Source: Chinchilla lanigera
Lineage: Eukaryota > Chordata > Mammalia > Rodentia > Chinchillidae
Direction: 5' to 3'
Assembly: GCF_000276665.1 (NCBI RefSeq)
Contig: NW_004955438.1
Span: 10,315,814-10,379,813 of the forward strand
DNA length: 64,000 bases
Shown here piece after piece: positions 43,140 through 56,129 of the stretch. The notes under the pieces were generated by a model that did no database searches, was not told the DNA's origin, and was given only the letters and a program-made list of their open reading frames with translations. Made by a program: the position numbers and the translations under genes. The stretch's first letter is position 1. Each line of letters opens with the position of its first letter.

Positions 43140-46100
43140 GAAAAAGGGGCTGTCTCTCAGGTGTTCTGTGCTTGGAAGAGCCAACCTCGGTGGGTGAAGT
43201 TTTTCCTGGGGAGCCGCCCATCTGTTCTCAGCTCTCTGCTGCCCTCTCGTGGCCATTGGTCACAATTTATCCTGGAATGCAGAATGACCTTGGTGTCCAG
43301 GGTGGTTGTCAGGACGTGCAACATTTATTTAAATAAACATATACCAAAGTAAGATGCGAGAATCCATTTATTCTACCTCCCTGACCACTGCTATGTATTT
43401 TGGGTCATTTTATTGTTTCAGGTTAAGCAGTTGCTTGGGGAACTGTGTATTTCTTCCTCCTTATTGACTTAATATGATACATTCACTTAAGTGAAAGCTT
43501 CTTGCTCTGCTGTCTTGACTTTCCAATCCTCCCCTCTCCCTTTGCCCATTCATATGCTGATCCCCACTCCTGCAATTCCTTACATGCCTTTTCAGTCGCG
43601 GTGTTAGACTGTGTCTAATAATGCCACAAAGGAACACCACAATAGTTGGTGATTATTATTATCTTTTATCTTTTCCAAAATGTCTAAAAGTTCTGCAACA
43701 TTAAAAGAAATTAAACGAATTAAACAGAGTAGCACAGTGACCGATAGAAACTGACAAGGGGTGTTACGTTGATGGACGTGCACTGAAAAAAATGAGTCAG
43801 TTTCAATCCTGGTCCAGAATAGGTAGTAAGAAAATGTGTCATCTGTGATTCGCATCGTCCACGGTCCTGCTTAAAGGGTTTTACAACTGTAATAGGCTCT
43901 CTGATGGTAGATACTAATCCATTATTATAATCATTAACTGAATGTTTTTCAGCTTTTACAATGGCATTTGGATGCCCATCATAACCTTGTTGAAAGTCCT
44001 CCTCACCCCAACAGCTCCTCAGGCCTGGGTTTGATTACTTGTGCAGTTTATAAACACCTCACACTGGAGTACTTCTGTTAACAAAGGGCCTCACTACAGA
44101 ACAAGATATAAGCGGAAAAAAAAAAGCTGAAAAAACACAGAGCTCCTCACCTTTTCTGTGCAGAGAGGAGGAGAAGAATAGAGAGGAATGGCTGGAATTC
44201 TCAAATATCCAGAGCAGGAATGAGAGTATCTTTCCACTTGCTTTTTAGCAACAAAGGCAATTGAGGGGGAAAAGTCACTTTAAAAACATGACATGACCAT
44301 CAGTAAATAAGCAGTCGTACCTGTCCAGAAATCCTGACACACAGGAGACAGGAGTTACTTTAGTAGTTCTACAGTGTTCCCAGGTCTAAACAAAATTCAT
44401 CCCCTTGATGTGTGCTAGTTCCCGAAAGTCTAAGATAATGTGACTAAGCCTCCTTCTAACGCATGACCCACTATGATACACATTTTTCAAGCACTCCATT
44501 AGTGATATTTACAAATTCAAATGAAATTAAGTAACTTGTCTCAAAACATTAACCCGGCTCCCTCCTTCTAATAAATAAGTCATAATCAATATTGTGAGCT
44601 CTCATATTCTCAGATTGGTCTTTTTAGACCACGACCTCGGAAGCAAAGAGTTCCACCCACTGGAGAATATCTCAGGACCCCCTTCGGGCACACCCGAGGA
44701 AGGGCAGCAGAAACGCAAGACTGGGCAAAGAGCAGTTGGACAGTAACACAGCTGTGACTATGCCCTCGTCGCTTCTACGTAGTGTTCCAGGCTGAGATGG
44801 CCCTTCAGAGTCATCTGGAATTGAGGCAAGAAGTCTGGGCCTCTACAACCTGGCTTCAAAAGTCACCGGGGACAAGCATGACCTTGGGCACAGCAGTCCT
44901 GTCCTGAGAGAGACAGAACTGTGAGCTGTCAGCAGTTATCACTCTCACTGCTTGAGGACTTGGGCTGCAGACCAGAGCACCCACCGGGTCACTAGTCAGT
45001 TTAGCATTGGGCCCCTGGTGGCAGGAGGCAAGAGCAAACCAGGTAGGAGCCCTGCAATGGCGGCCTGTGATGGTCATATTGCCATTCTGTTCTTTGATGC
45101 TAAGACACAATCATAAGTTCTCTAAGCAAAATCACACAGCCTTCTGGGGCAGGTTGGTAAAGACTCTCCTAGTCCTCGAAACCCTGTACGGAATCCCAGC
45201 TCTTCTTGCTGGATTGCCCTGGGCTGTCAACAAATCGCAGTGAGTATCCATGGATCTAAGGCCCCAGAGGTTCTTTCTCAGGGAACTTGTACGTTGAAAT
45301 CACAGAAAGCCCTTTATATTCTGTGGCCACTTCTCTCTCATAATTCTTTGCTTAAATTGAACATTCTGAAATTCTGAGCTATTTCAGTCAGAATGCAGAT
45401 TCATCTGGTCTGCAGCACTAGGAACTGTTCTAAAGGATCCATGGCAAAAACAGGCAGCTCTAAAGATCAGCTTCTACTCATAGGCATGATGCCAAAGCCC
45501 TACAAATGCCGCCATGAGCTTAGGACACCCCACGCCCACCAGGCCCGTGGATTCCTGGTCCTAAGCTAGAATGCTTGTGGTCATCTCCCCTTAAAGCAGG
45601 CAGTTTTGAAGCCTGGTTTTACTATTAGTGGGTTTATGCAGATTGGCTTGTTATTCTTCAAGCAACCTTATCTTTCCAGCTGCTTCACACAGGGCATCTC
45701 ATAGAAACACATTTCAGCTTTCATTTTCCACCTCATCTCTTAGCCTCTCTGCATTCTATTGTGCTTATCGCCTCATCAGAAACCTTCCTTCTGATTGGCT
45801 GACAGAAATTGTATTTATGATCTCCTCCAAGAAGCTTCTCTTCACATATGAATAATAAGCCAACAGGCAAACCTGGCAGTTTGTGTACGTGTGTGAGGAG
45901 GAGAAATCCGTGAGCCACTTAATAGGATTTTAATAGACCAGGCTTGCTTTGTGTTAGCATTTGCTGAGATTTTTCTTCATCGTTTGACTCGTGACTAAAT
46001 TTTTCTATTCTAAAAAGCACAGAAGCAGCTTTCCCTGACCCTCAGCCAAACAATCTCTGGTTCCACCTCTCAAGGTGCAGCCTTGAATCGCTTATTTGAA

Positions 46101-46700
46101 GCCTAGCAATCAAATTCCTTTAGACTCATCAGTGGCATGGGAGAGCAGTGCTTTCTGCCTTTGCAGCTTATTGACCTTGCTTTGGTTTTGGTCAGAGCAC
46201 CTGTGGAAGGAGTCAGAACAATTTGCTTCTTGGTTCAAGTTCAGTTTGCCTAGAAAGACAGAAAATCATTACAGCTGAAAACAGTTCAGTTATTTATAGA
46301 AAATGATTAGAAGCTCTCTACCCTGGTCCGATGGTCATCTGTCCACAGTCCCCAAATCATCCGCACAATTTACACTTGTGTTGGCAGAGAGTATTAAACC
46401 ATCAGAACAAGCCTTTCACCCTGTCACGGTGGAGGTGAATGCAGAACTCCAGAGTTCAGGTGACTGTGGGAAAACTCTTGAAGACTGGAGAGGGAAGCAG
46501 AAAGCCTTGGACATTGATACTCTTTCCTTAATCTTCTCCATAAAATAGTCTGTATGTGAAGGTGTCACACAGAGGCTATTTTGGCACTTTGCAACCAAGT
46601 GACGGACTTTGGCAAACGAGCCTGTTCTGCCGTCAGCACAGATGTATATCCATTCATCCCAAGTATATTTCTTACAAATGCTGGTCTTCTCATTCTCACC
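43140..46700. other. Unique non-coding DNA
   Basis: No gene is recognised. A weak antisense MIR-like stretch occurs near 44455-44600 ('aagtaacttgtctcaaaaca'). Frames here are short (up to 101 codons) and without domain features. Confidence 0.4.
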
Positions 46701-46714
46701 CACATACCTTGTTC

Positions 46715-46870
46715 TTCCCACTTTGTACCTACAGCATCCTTAGCAATTCAGATTCTTTCCATGCCCACTGTAGCCCTCAGCTTCTCCAGGGAGCCTTCCC
46801 TCCCTGTCAAGCCTCCTGGGATCTTTCTTCTCTCATTTCCCATAAGTGCTCTGTACAGAATTTGACACTC
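46715..46870 (+). mobile_element. L2 LINE 3' fragment
   Basis: Plus-strand L2-like words: 'ctccagggagccttccctcc', 'ctttcttctctcatttccca' and 'taagtgctctgtacagaatt', paralleling the L2 'gggaagccttccctgacc' region. A short, diverged fragment. Confidence 0.5.
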
Positions 46871-46879
46871 AGTTATACC

Positions 46880-47330
46880 CATGACGTGCAGGTTTTCTTG
46901 TCTGCCTGGCATCCATGAATAAACATCTACATCTCCAATGCCATGGTCATAACCTAACCACTAACCACTACATCTCTCTGCCTCTGCTGCTCCCACCTTA
47001 CAATTCTCTCTCTGCCCTCATTCTCTCTGTGCCATTGCCTCTGCCACCCTGTGGCCTCGGTTTTCTGCCATCCCTCTGGGTTTCATCACCCCCTAAGGCC
47101 AGTCAGCTCCATATGATGTTTCGTGAACACTTGCAACAAGAGCAGATGTGTTGGGCTATACCAGTTATGGCCCCATGAGGAGTCCACATTGGACATAGCC
47201 CCCTCACAGCCTCCAACCAGAACACACTGGCCTCATAGCACTTGTTCTCATTCTGGTTAACCAAGGTCAGGATGCCAGAGTCACCTGTTTCCAGAAAAGG
47301 AGACCTGCGTAGAGGAGCCACTCAGAAATT
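46880..47330. other. Pyrimidine-rich non-coding DNA
   Basis: The strand is C/T-rich around 46960-47090 ('ctctctgcctctgctgctcc'). No gene or named repeat. Confidence 0.4.
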
Positions 47331-47334
47331 ATAT

Positions 47335-47705
47335 TAGTCAGATTTCTTGTTGCTGGGACAAATATTCAACACTCAAAACTTAAAGGAGGGGAGATTTATT
47401 TTAGTTCATAGTTTCAGTGGGTTCAGTCCATGATAGGTTGGCTCCAGAGTAAAAGTGGTATGGTAGAAATGCCTGGCAGAGGAAGCTGCTCAGATCATGG
47501 TGGCTGGAAGCAGAGAGGGATGGGAGAAGTTGGGTAAAGATGCACCCTTCCAGCCATACCCTCAGTGATCTACCTTCTCTGACCAAGCCTATTTCCTCAG
47601 GCACATTTAACTAATACAGTGGTAAAAGTATAGCATCCCCATGGTCTAATCACCTTCAAAATTCATGAAATTTTAGGGCATGTTTTAGGTCTAGGCCATA
47701 ACCTC
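47335..47705 (-). mobile_element. MaLR-type solo LTR (antisense)
   Basis: Antisense MaLR: 'attagtcagatttcttgttg', 'ctgggacaaatattcaacac', 'gaggggagatttattttagt', 'catagtttcagtgggttcag', 'atcatggtggctggaagcag' and 'tctaggccataacctcaaag'. Same group as the copies at 32.9, 51.8 and 57.1 kb. Confidence 0.85.
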
Positions 47706-47709
47706 AAAG

Positions 47710-49020
47710 CGTGTTCACAATTCCCACCCCTTCTGTATCCCCTCAATGTACCTAACCCACCATATGGAAAGTCCTACTTAAAAAGCACTTTTATTTTAAC
47801 TTTACCTAAAACTAACTTAGCAGCAAACAACTCAAGACCTACTTCTGAGTCACCAGTAAAGTTTCATGGCTGCCAAGTTTTATAAGAATGTTATATATGT
47901 GTGCATTTTTCTGTTCTATCACTTCCCCCATTTATTTCCCAAACTAAAGCCTTTGCCTCAATTAAAAATGTTAGCTCAAATTGGGTGTGTTAAAGATAAG
48001 TTTCTTCGTTAAATATTGTTGGCCAGTCATGTAAACTGTAAGTTTGGTGAAGGTAAAATATTTTCTGAGACTTGCATAATTTCTGGAGTGCAGAGTGAAA
48101 TGACTGCCGCATGAAAGAAGCCAAATGATTTTCACTGTGAATTGAATTCCATAACAGCTTTATGGAATCTTGCTTATGAAAGAACCATAGAGGCTATATG
48201 GTTCAATATTTAATTTAATAGCATACCTGAAAAATGGTCACTCGGGCCATTAAGGGACATTGCCAGTGATGGGAAGATCAACTTTTAGTGGCTAGACCTT
48301 CTGTGCATTCAGCCAAAATCCATCTTCCTTCAGTGCCTCATCATTTGTCCTAATTCTAAATACGGCTCAACAAAGAGAAACCCCAATTTTAGTTTCCAAG
48401 TAAAAGTCCGTTAAATATTTAAAAACAGCAACTGAGCACTACCAAATGTCTTTTCCAGGCTAAATATATAGAATTGACTGGCTCTGAGATTCTTCTTTTC
48501 CTTGGTTTGGTTTCAGTATAATATGCTACTATCAATTAAAGTTCTGGTATCAATGGCAAACCCCCAATTATTCTATGCATGCGTCATTTTTACCATTCAT
48601 ATCCTTTTGGATGTGCCTTGCTGTCTAGAACTAAACATAATCTTTCCTAGAACTAAAGACCCACTTTTGTTAGGACTATGTACAAGTCTGTGACTTACTG
48701 ATTGAATCAAAATACTTTATGAATTAAGTGGTGAGGATGGTCCTCACTCAGCCTACTGATTCAAATGCAAACTTTTTCTGAATATACCTTCACAGACAGG
48801 CAGAACAATAATGTTTTGCAGCTCTCTGGACATCCCTTAACCCAGTCAAATTAATACATACCATTGATCACCATAGATATATTGTTGAATTCTGTCGCTC
48901 TAAAGTATCTTTAAAGCAAGCATTTCTTTGTGGAGATGAAGACTGTCTTATTAGAAGGCTTTGCTCATCTCTCCAACCCAAGATAAATCATGTTCATACA
49001 GAACCTCCTGTTTTACAGGG
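47710..49020. other. Unique non-coding DNA
   Basis: AT-rich sequence without recognised gene or repeat. Confidence 0.4.
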
Positions 49021-49029
49021 CCTGTTTAC

Positions 49030-49270
49030 ATGTACCACATTTACTCTTTATTGAATACCTGCCAAATAGAAAAGATTCTGCCCTGCAAAGGATGTGCAAC
49101 ATCTTATGAAATGATCTTCATTAAAATGTCATTTGAGAGCTGAGAAAATAAAGGCTCAGATGTGTTAAGTAATTTCCCCCACGTTCCTTTGTAAAATAAT
49201 ACCTGTTGTCATGTGACTTATGTTACCATGGCACAGATCACAATATTTCTGCAGTGCAGTAGATAATTAA
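49030..49270 (-). repeat. MIR SINE (antisense)
   Basis: Antisense MIR: 'atttactctttattgaatac', 'ctgccaaatagaaaag', 'gagctgagaaaataaaggct' and 'cagatgtgttaagtaatttc' follow the antisense core order ('gaaactgaggctcagagaggttaag'). Diverged, with the tRNA head weak. Confidence 0.65.
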
Positions 49271-49279
49271 AATCCAAGA

Positions 49280-50190
49280 CTCCTTGTTCAAAAAGGCAGG
49301 AGAAAGAAGTGCTCTTACATGTACTGAAATGTAAGACTTTTCTTTCTTCTGCCACCTGTCTCTGGACCTCTTGTACTGTTTTGTATGTGGTATATAACGT
49401 TTTTCTCAGTAAAGCAAATTAAAAATTGTAGTTATTAGCATGAATTTGTATATAATACAATGTCAACTGTGAAAAATCTAAGCATATTTCATTTGTAGTT
49501 GAAGTCATGGGAATTATAAAATCTGTAAAATTTTAAATTTTTAAATGTATTCACCTAGGCAGAATAATTGCACAGAACTTGACTATTTTTATTCACTTCT
49601 ACATGCAGCGCTGTCTACCCCTGGCTTACTGATGAGTAAGGAGGAACTGAAAGGAAAAGGAAGTCTGAACCATTCCCTTCTCTGACTTCCATGTTGCTAA
49701 TTTCACGGTAGCTGGTTGACTACAGAGGAGAGAATGCAAGTGAGAAGTGGTTTGATACATTTCCCTCATCCTCGGTGCTTCTTGGAACGCTGTTCCTTTT
49801 TTTTTGTCTTCAAAGTAAGTTCTGGTGCAAAGGAAACACATGGGTATTTTACTGCATCCACAGTTCCACCTACTCAGTGGTTGATACAGTACCTTTAACT
49901 TGCACTGTCTTTGAATTTTGCTGAACTCCATGTACCATAGGTCTACCAGAAGTCTACACTCACAGGACACCAGAAACATTCCATACAAATGAAATGACAA
50001 GGAACAGCAGACAGACATATTGAGCATTACATTCATCTTCATTCACACATATGTTCCATCATTCCATCAGACTCTACTTGCAAAACAGAAGATAAAAATG
50101 ATAAAGAAGTTCAAGACTGCCATAGGTGAGCATTAAACCAAATGCCGGGTCTTTACTTCCCAGCCCTGGGCAACTGCATGGATCATCCAC
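49280..50190. other. Unique non-coding DNA
   Basis: A 138-codon frame lies on the minus strand (49626-50042), Cys-rich at the start but without a known domain or signal peptide of clear form. I treat it as a chance frame. Confidence 0.35.
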
Positions 50191-50199
50191 TCATGAAGT

Positions 50200-50672
50200 T
50201 GACCCTTCTTAGACCAGTGTTCATTGCATCCCTGCCTGCCTCTGAGATCTTATCTCACACTCTTCATTCCCTTGCTCACTGCCCTCAAAGCTCCTTGGAA
50301 CTCTTCCACCTTAAAAGAAAATTTAAGAAATTCATGCTTCAGTTTCTTCATACTTGCTAATCACTGTCTGTAAAGCCTTCCCTGCATAATTTATATTCTT
50401 CGTTCCTCACCATTGAAGCTTTCCCCAAGTGCTATACCCACTGCTCCTCCACCACATTATCATAGTCTTGAATTTCAATTTTCTGTGCCACATGCAATCA
50501 CCTGAATGCATCGTATTGCTAGATTTACTTACTCATTGCCTGACTCTTCCACCAGAATAGAGGGTATAGGAGAGCCATAACATCATCAGATTTGTTTACT
50601 GCTGGGTCCAGTTCCTGTAACCTGGCCTGGCACAGGGCTGGTGGTCAATACATACTTATGAAATGCATGCAG
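50200..50672 (+). mobile_element. L2 LINE 3' end
   Basis: Plus-strand L2: 'gctcactgccctcaaagctc', 'aaagccttccctgcataatt' and 'tttactcattgcctgact', then 'cagaatagagggtataggag', 'tgtttactgctgggtccagt', 'ctggcctggcacagggctgg' and 'tcaatacatacttatgaaat', the ordered 3' terminal part of L2. Good recognition of the last 150 bases. Confidence 0.75.
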
Positions 50673-50679
50673 AAATGAA

Positions 50680-51745
50680 TTATTTACTACACTTATCCCA
50701 GAATGCATCTGATGATTCCTTCTCAATAAATATTAATTAAATTATAAATCACATAAGATGATCGGTGTAGAACAAGGAATCCTACAAAAGAATGAGCTGG
50801 AACAGTCATAAGGTAAGTTACTTAAAAACAGATATTTGGAAATAGCCACATATTATCTATCCTTCACCTCCACTCATTTCACTTTTCCTTTCCTTGCTGC
50901 AACATCATAATACTGAGCTGGTAGGAGCTCAGCTGTTGCCATGACAACCGACTTTGTGGACACAAACTTTCAGCCTGGATGAAACCACATGATGGAGAAT
51001 GAATTGTTGGACCAAGGCCTATCAGAAATAATTGCAAAGATGACAGAGGAAAGAATTATCTGAGTAAATTGGTTTTGAATAACTGTATCTTCTTAGGCAG
51101 ATAAGAAAATAAGTGATAAAGTTAAATCACACCTAAGAATATATGTCTATGCTGGAAAGTCATTCAAAGTAAAGAACATTTTTTTTCCCGTTTTGTAAGG
51201 AAATAATGTTGAGCATAAACTAATCTGGAAGAAGCAGCACCTTCTTAGACATGTCGGTCACTTGTAATTCAAGTTGAAACTGAACTGGTCTGGCAGAGCC
51301 TGGGTTTTAGGGTGTTTTTATATAGTTGAAGCATTCTTGAAAACTTGTGGTAAGTCAAATATCTAAAAATTAAATCTGAATTCCTGCTCAGTGGCTGTAT
51401 TGCCTTTGAAAGGAACTTTGGAAAATCTCACCTGTAAATAAATAATTTCTTTGCTAGACTTTCCTCTGTACATAGTTCCTCTAAGTTTTCATATGACAAA
51501 TATTTTCAAGGCCAAATTCTGGCATGTATTAAACCATCATAGTTTAGAAGATTACTTTCAAGTGGAATCATGTTTCCAGGCCTCAGTTTACCACCATGGA
51601 ATTGAGAAAAGTAGTATTTGCTAGCCACTAACTTCACTTTGAACTTCTCTCATTTTTGAAGTTCTCTGTCTCCATTTCCTTTAAAAAGCACACAAAAACC
51701 AAAAACCCTGATGTCTGCCAAATCAGCTGTTTGTTTTCCTGTGCA
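50680..51745. other. Unique non-coding DNA
   Basis: No gene or repeat recognised. Confidence 0.4.
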
Positions 51746-51752
51746 CATTCCC

Positions 51753-52115
51753 TGTGTTAGTCAGATTTGCTTTGCTGTGACAAAATACTTGAGAGAATCA
51801 ACTTATAAGGAGGAAAGTTTTCTTTAGGCTCATGATGTCAGAAGGTTTAGCTTATGAATGCTGGGCCCTGTTGTTTGGCAGGGAGCCTATGGTGGAGTAC
51901 AGCCCGCTCACTTCAGGGCAGCCAAGAAACAGAGAGAGAGAGAAGGGAATGCATGAGGGTTCCAAACCCCTTCCAGGCCACACCCCAATGACTTCCATCC
52001 TCTAGGCCTTGTCTCCTAAGTGTTCCACCACCTCCCAGTAGAGACACAAGCTGACAGCCCACCCTTCAACCCATGGCCTTTGGGAGTCTTTAAGCTTCAA
52101 ACCATAACATGCATT
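51753..52115 (-). mobile_element. MaLR-type solo LTR (antisense)
   Basis: Antisense MaLR: 'tgtgttagtcagatttgctt', 'tgctgtgacaaaatacttga', 'ctcatgatgtcagaaggttt', 'cagccaagaaacagagagag', 'aggccacaccccaatgactt', 'gttccaccacctcccagtag' and 'ttcaaaccataaca'. It runs from the LTR 3' end ('tgtgttagtc') to its 5' end ('aaaccataaca'), so it is close to full length. Confidence 0.88.
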
Positions 52116-52119
52116 TATT

Positions 52120-53100
52120 CTCTGTCACTGTCTGGTATGCAAGATTTCACCTTGGAATGAGAGGTTTTGATCTGTTGCTATAAGGACTCTGTTCCCTTGT
52201 TTTAAACTGGTAAATTAAATGAAAGAAAAGGTCCCATAAACTATGATGAAGTCTTCTCTGTGCACTATGTCAAGCTTTTTGGAGAAACAGAACTTTAGAA
52301 ATCCAATAAAATATAACCAGCTAAGACATCAGTATTAATACATAAAGATCACCCCAGACAAACTTCAGTGAAATAAGGAGCAACTTACACGTGAGTACCC
52401 AAACAGTGACTTGTCAGTTCCTTTAATGACATAGCATAAAGAACATCACACACTGATACAAAAGGTCCTACCAAAAGACATCTGCACAGTGACTATACAA
52501 CCTGTGGAGTTCATTATTGTGGCCAATGATTATTGTTTCAAAACATCAAGTGTAGTCCTCTTCATTTTTACCTTTAAATTTTTCCTTTGCCTCACCCTCT
52601 CCAAATATGCACAGAGTTTGCATTGGTGCAGATTCCCCTTGTAATGCTCTGCTATTGCATTGCAATAATATTCCCAGATATAGCTTGATTTCCTTTATTT
52701 TCAGCCTCTGTGTTTCTCTTGGTCGACTTCAAATCTCAACTCACTGCAACTCAATATTTATTTCTTCTTAGCCTTGTGTTTGGCACCAAAGATAAAAGAG
52801 TTACAGACCAATTCCCTTCAATGAGCATATAATCTAACTGGAAAAAGAATTAGTGTGAGGAAATAATCCAACGATGCTAAACAGACATGGAGATGAAGGA
52901 ACAGGCTGTGGTCCGTGGATCTGAGTTTCAAAAATGATGGTTCTGAGAGTGATGGAGAAACTGCAGAGGTGGGAGAACAACAGGAGAACATTTAAGGAGG
53001 AGGATAATGTGGACATCAGTGAGAATGGAATACCCTCAACCAAGCAATTGAAGGAGAAAAACCTCAGTTCTCTCCACAATCTAACCATGTCAGCATGTGA
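52120..53100. other. Unique non-coding DNA
   Basis: No gene recognised; frames of 60-93 codons lie on both strands at 52834-53122 without family resemblance. No named repeat. Confidence 0.4.
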
Positions 53101-53102
53101 CC

Positions 53103-53160
53103 GAATATCCCACAATCACTAAGAATATCCCACAATCACAATCACAATTACAATCATCCC
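53103..53160. repeat. 20-bp tandem repeat passing into 'aatcac' repeat
   Basis: 'gaatatcccacaatcac' occurs at 53103 and again at 53123 (period 20). It then degenerates into short 'aatcac'/'aattac' units. A small local replication-slippage repeat. Confidence 0.85.
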
Positions 53161-53189
53161 AGTCACTAAGATGTCCTCGTCACCTCCAA

Positions 53190-53560
53190 TATGGGGGAGT
53201 CTAGAAATCCTTCTGATCCTCTCCTTCTTTCCCCACCCTTCTTCCCAAGCCATCTTCCACCCAACTTCATAGTGGTCATAAAGCAAGGTTCTTCTCACAT
53301 CATTTTAATACACAAAACTCCTGAAGGTGATTCATAATCACAGCAAAGCATTTTCCACCCTTTCTCTTGGCCCCCTTGCTCTGCTGCTATCCCTCACATG
53401 GTAGAGCACAAGAGACATGGGCCATCGGTCCCTGCCTCTCTTCCAAAATTCTCTTCTTTTCCCCAAATCCAGTCTATTGTGCTTCATGTTCTCCTGCTCT
53501 CTTCTCTCTGCCGTTATAATTTCCCTTCCAGGAGCAGATACATACCCTTCCTAGTATAAT
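53190..53560 (+). mobile_element. L2 LINE, ORF2 end
   Basis: Plus-strand L2: 'tcttcccaagccatcttcca', 'aagcaaggttcttctcacat', 'aatacacaaaactcctgaag', 'tccaccctttctcttggccc', 'ccttgctctgctgctatccc' and 'gttctcctgctctcttctct' follow the L2 ORF2 C-terminal order. No open frame is preserved. Confidence 0.72.
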
Positions 53561-53569
53561 TTCAGAGAC

Positions 53570-54970
53570 CTTGGAGACCTTTCAAAACTGCTTTCCTTAC
53601 CCCTTATTCTGCTCTGCACAACCAAAGCATTCAAGAGAACCAAAATCTCAGTGAGTGAGTGAAAGTGAGTGGGAAAAAAGGCTACAAAAATAGTTTCAAT
53701 CTTTCCTGTTGAATACTTTATCTGGTTAAATTCTCCCAAGGGCCTATTGATAATTGTAGGCTCAGTTATCACAGACAAGTACAAAGCCCTAGGGCTAAGC
53801 TAAGAAAAAGAGCAGGTGTTATAACCCCAGCCTGTAGGATTCTGAAGCTCAGATCCCATCCTTGACAGTGCACTGTTTTCTTTCCTTGCCTCGCACAAAA
53901 TATGTTTTCAAAACACTTGTCTAGAAGATGTGAAGCAGAGGCTCGATGTTCATTTGCTAGACTGCAGGGCAGCACAGACACTCAATAGTTAAGTGGATTT
54001 TCCCACATGAAAGTGCATCTATCAGACAAGAGGAGGAAGCCCAGGAGCCCTGTCTTTGCAGCTTTCTCAGGCAATTTGCACAGCTTTAGAAACTTTTCAC
54101 TTAAGGAAATTAGAGGCTTAATACCAGCAACACTGAATGTTTCTCAGGAGCTTGTCTCCCTCGAATCTGTAGCAGCTGTGTGCAAATTAATCAGTGATTT
54201 GCAGGCTACACAGAGCTGAGATTGGGGAAACAGCTGGGCATATTTATGAAAGTTTGTCAGAAATGTACCAGTGTGTTCGAAGGTACCTTCTTCGTTAAGT
54301 GTCATTTTGCTGGCAAAGAAAAGGAGAAAGTGAGACAGATCCTGCTGGTGTCTAGAGGATTAATGAAAGGCTGGCAGAAATGTGAAACTGAATATCTCTC
54401 CCGCCTCTAATTTAGGGGGAGATTTACGTGAGAGAGCCTGGGGAACCAAATGCATAAGCTACAGAGCTGATTGGTGGCTCCTCGAAGTGTGGTGGCATTT
54501 TGAGTGTGGATCAGAGCTGCCTGTGGCCCCACAGCAGGGCTCTGACACCTGGTCAGGGTCTGCCTTGAAGTCCCATGGCTGGAACACGAGCCCTGCCTGC
54601 CCCTCCCACGGTGGCTGGCTCTGTGCCTCTATCTCCCACCCAAATTTAGAGAAATAGTCATAGCAAACACAGCAGAGCATTCACAGTGGGTTTCAGCAAG
54701 TCTAACATGTCACGACTCATTTTTTAAATCTTTAAATACATACAGAGAAAGTATAGATAACTAAAAAGAAATCAACAGTATGCATACTGAGAGAAGGGAC
54801 TGAACTCTTCTCAGAAAACTAATTGACAAGCAGTGATAACCTACTTTTAGAAATCAAAGGTCCTAGTCTGAGCTCATTTGCTCACTTAATTTGGCCTATT
54901 TATGTGTCTGTGTCCTACCAATACCCTACCATTTCTAGAACCCTTCCTGTCACCTAACTAGATCCCTGGA
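53570..54970. other. Non-coding DNA, candidate conserved element
   Basis: Repeat-free. The part 53990-54480 is complex, with balanced composition and several plausible factor-site words ('gtgcaaattaatcagtgatt', 'catatttatgaaag', 'cagctg' boxes). I suspect a conserved non-coding element, but have no comparison to prove it. The short frames across it are not recognised proteins. Confidence 0.35.
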
Positions 54971-54984
54971 GAGACTTAAACCTG

Positions 54985-55065
54985 CTTACATTTATTGAGT
55001 GCTTAGGGGGTGAACATTTCCGATATTCACTTAGATCCCAAATATAGGGTCCTATAAATTGCTTT
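54985..55065 (-). repeat. Possible MIR fragment (antisense)
   Basis: 'acatttattgagtgcttagg' and 'attcacttagatcccaaata' resemble the antisense 3' part of MIR. Short and uncertain. Confidence 0.4.
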
Positions 55066-55069
55066 GCAT

Positions 55070-55780
55070 TTTGTTCTGTGTGTGTGTGAACTCAGGATTT
55101 CCCACATAACAATTGTAGATCCATCCAATTAATAATTAGCCTAAATGTAGATAAGAAACTCTAAGTATAGTAATTTCCAACTTCTGACAATTAGAGAGGA
55201 AAGTTGCTACACAGGGAGTCTGAGGCCCTCTGTTCTGGAAGACAGGACATTGAAAGTCTTCTATAACCAGGAGCTTAGGAAGAGATTCATTAGTAATTCT
55301 GCATATTACATAGGTGACATTATACTACATGAACCAGGACATACTTATATGTAAAATTATTTGTTGTTTACCTAAAATTCAAATTAAACTAGCTATTCTG
55401 TATTATGTTAAATCCAACAATCCTATACAGAAAGAAGGAAAATGGAGAAAATTTGGCAATCTTAAGTACAGGCACATAACTGGTCCCTCTGGTCTGCTAC
55501 ACAGTTTGGTTCTGTGACACATCTCTGCAAATTCTTGTCTCTGTTTCCTGACCAAAATTTAACTCAGGACCAGATCTAGGTCTATTGCACTATATCTTTC
55601 TATTTCTTGACTTCTCCTTAGTTGTATTCTCCAAAATTAGATTTCACATTAGTATTCCATAAGAGTTCATTAGGGTTCTTTAGGGGTTGCATATGTAAAA
55701 TTGGTTTTATATGCAACACATGTTAAATACATATTTTTGTCATAGTCAAATGTATATGCAGATATTTTAAGGCACTTCTG
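55070..55780. other. AT-rich unique DNA
   Basis: No gene is recognised. A short TG run occurs at about 55077-55089. Confidence 0.4.
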
Positions 55781-55789
55781 TATCAGTTA

Positions 55790-56120
55790 GGAAAGCAGTA
55801 GGCTTTAACAGACAACTAGATTTTAAGAAGTAGTGGTTCATTTTCCCACATGATGAGACACTTGGAAATAGATGGTAGATATCATTGATTCAGTGATACA
55901 GCAAGATTAAAGTAAACCCTTCTGCTATTCTCTAGATCTTTCTTTTATATGATAGCAAGATGGCTGCTGTGACTCCAACCCTCATTCCAACCTTCATTCT
56001 AGCAGGAGGCAGGAGAAGGAATACTGCCAAATGCGTTTTTCCTCTGGTTGGGAAAACAAAATCTTCTCTACATACTGTGTGACAAGTCTGTGACATGTGG
56101 CTGCTTCTAGGAATGAGAAA
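55790..56120 (-). mobile_element. Possible ancient repeat, unclassified
   Basis: The words 'tatcagttaggaaagcagta', 'gatagcaagatggctgctgt' and 'gcaggaggcaggagaaggaa', plus 'gtgacatgtggctgcttcta', resemble a common old mammalian repeat ('caagatggctgccagcagctcc') of a family I cannot name. Orientation is a guess. Confidence 0.35.
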
Positions 56121-56129
56121 AACTAGAAA

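Noticed and set aside
49626..50042. 138-codon Cys-containing frame on the minus strand
   Set aside because: No known motif or signal peptide that I can defend; likely a chance frame.
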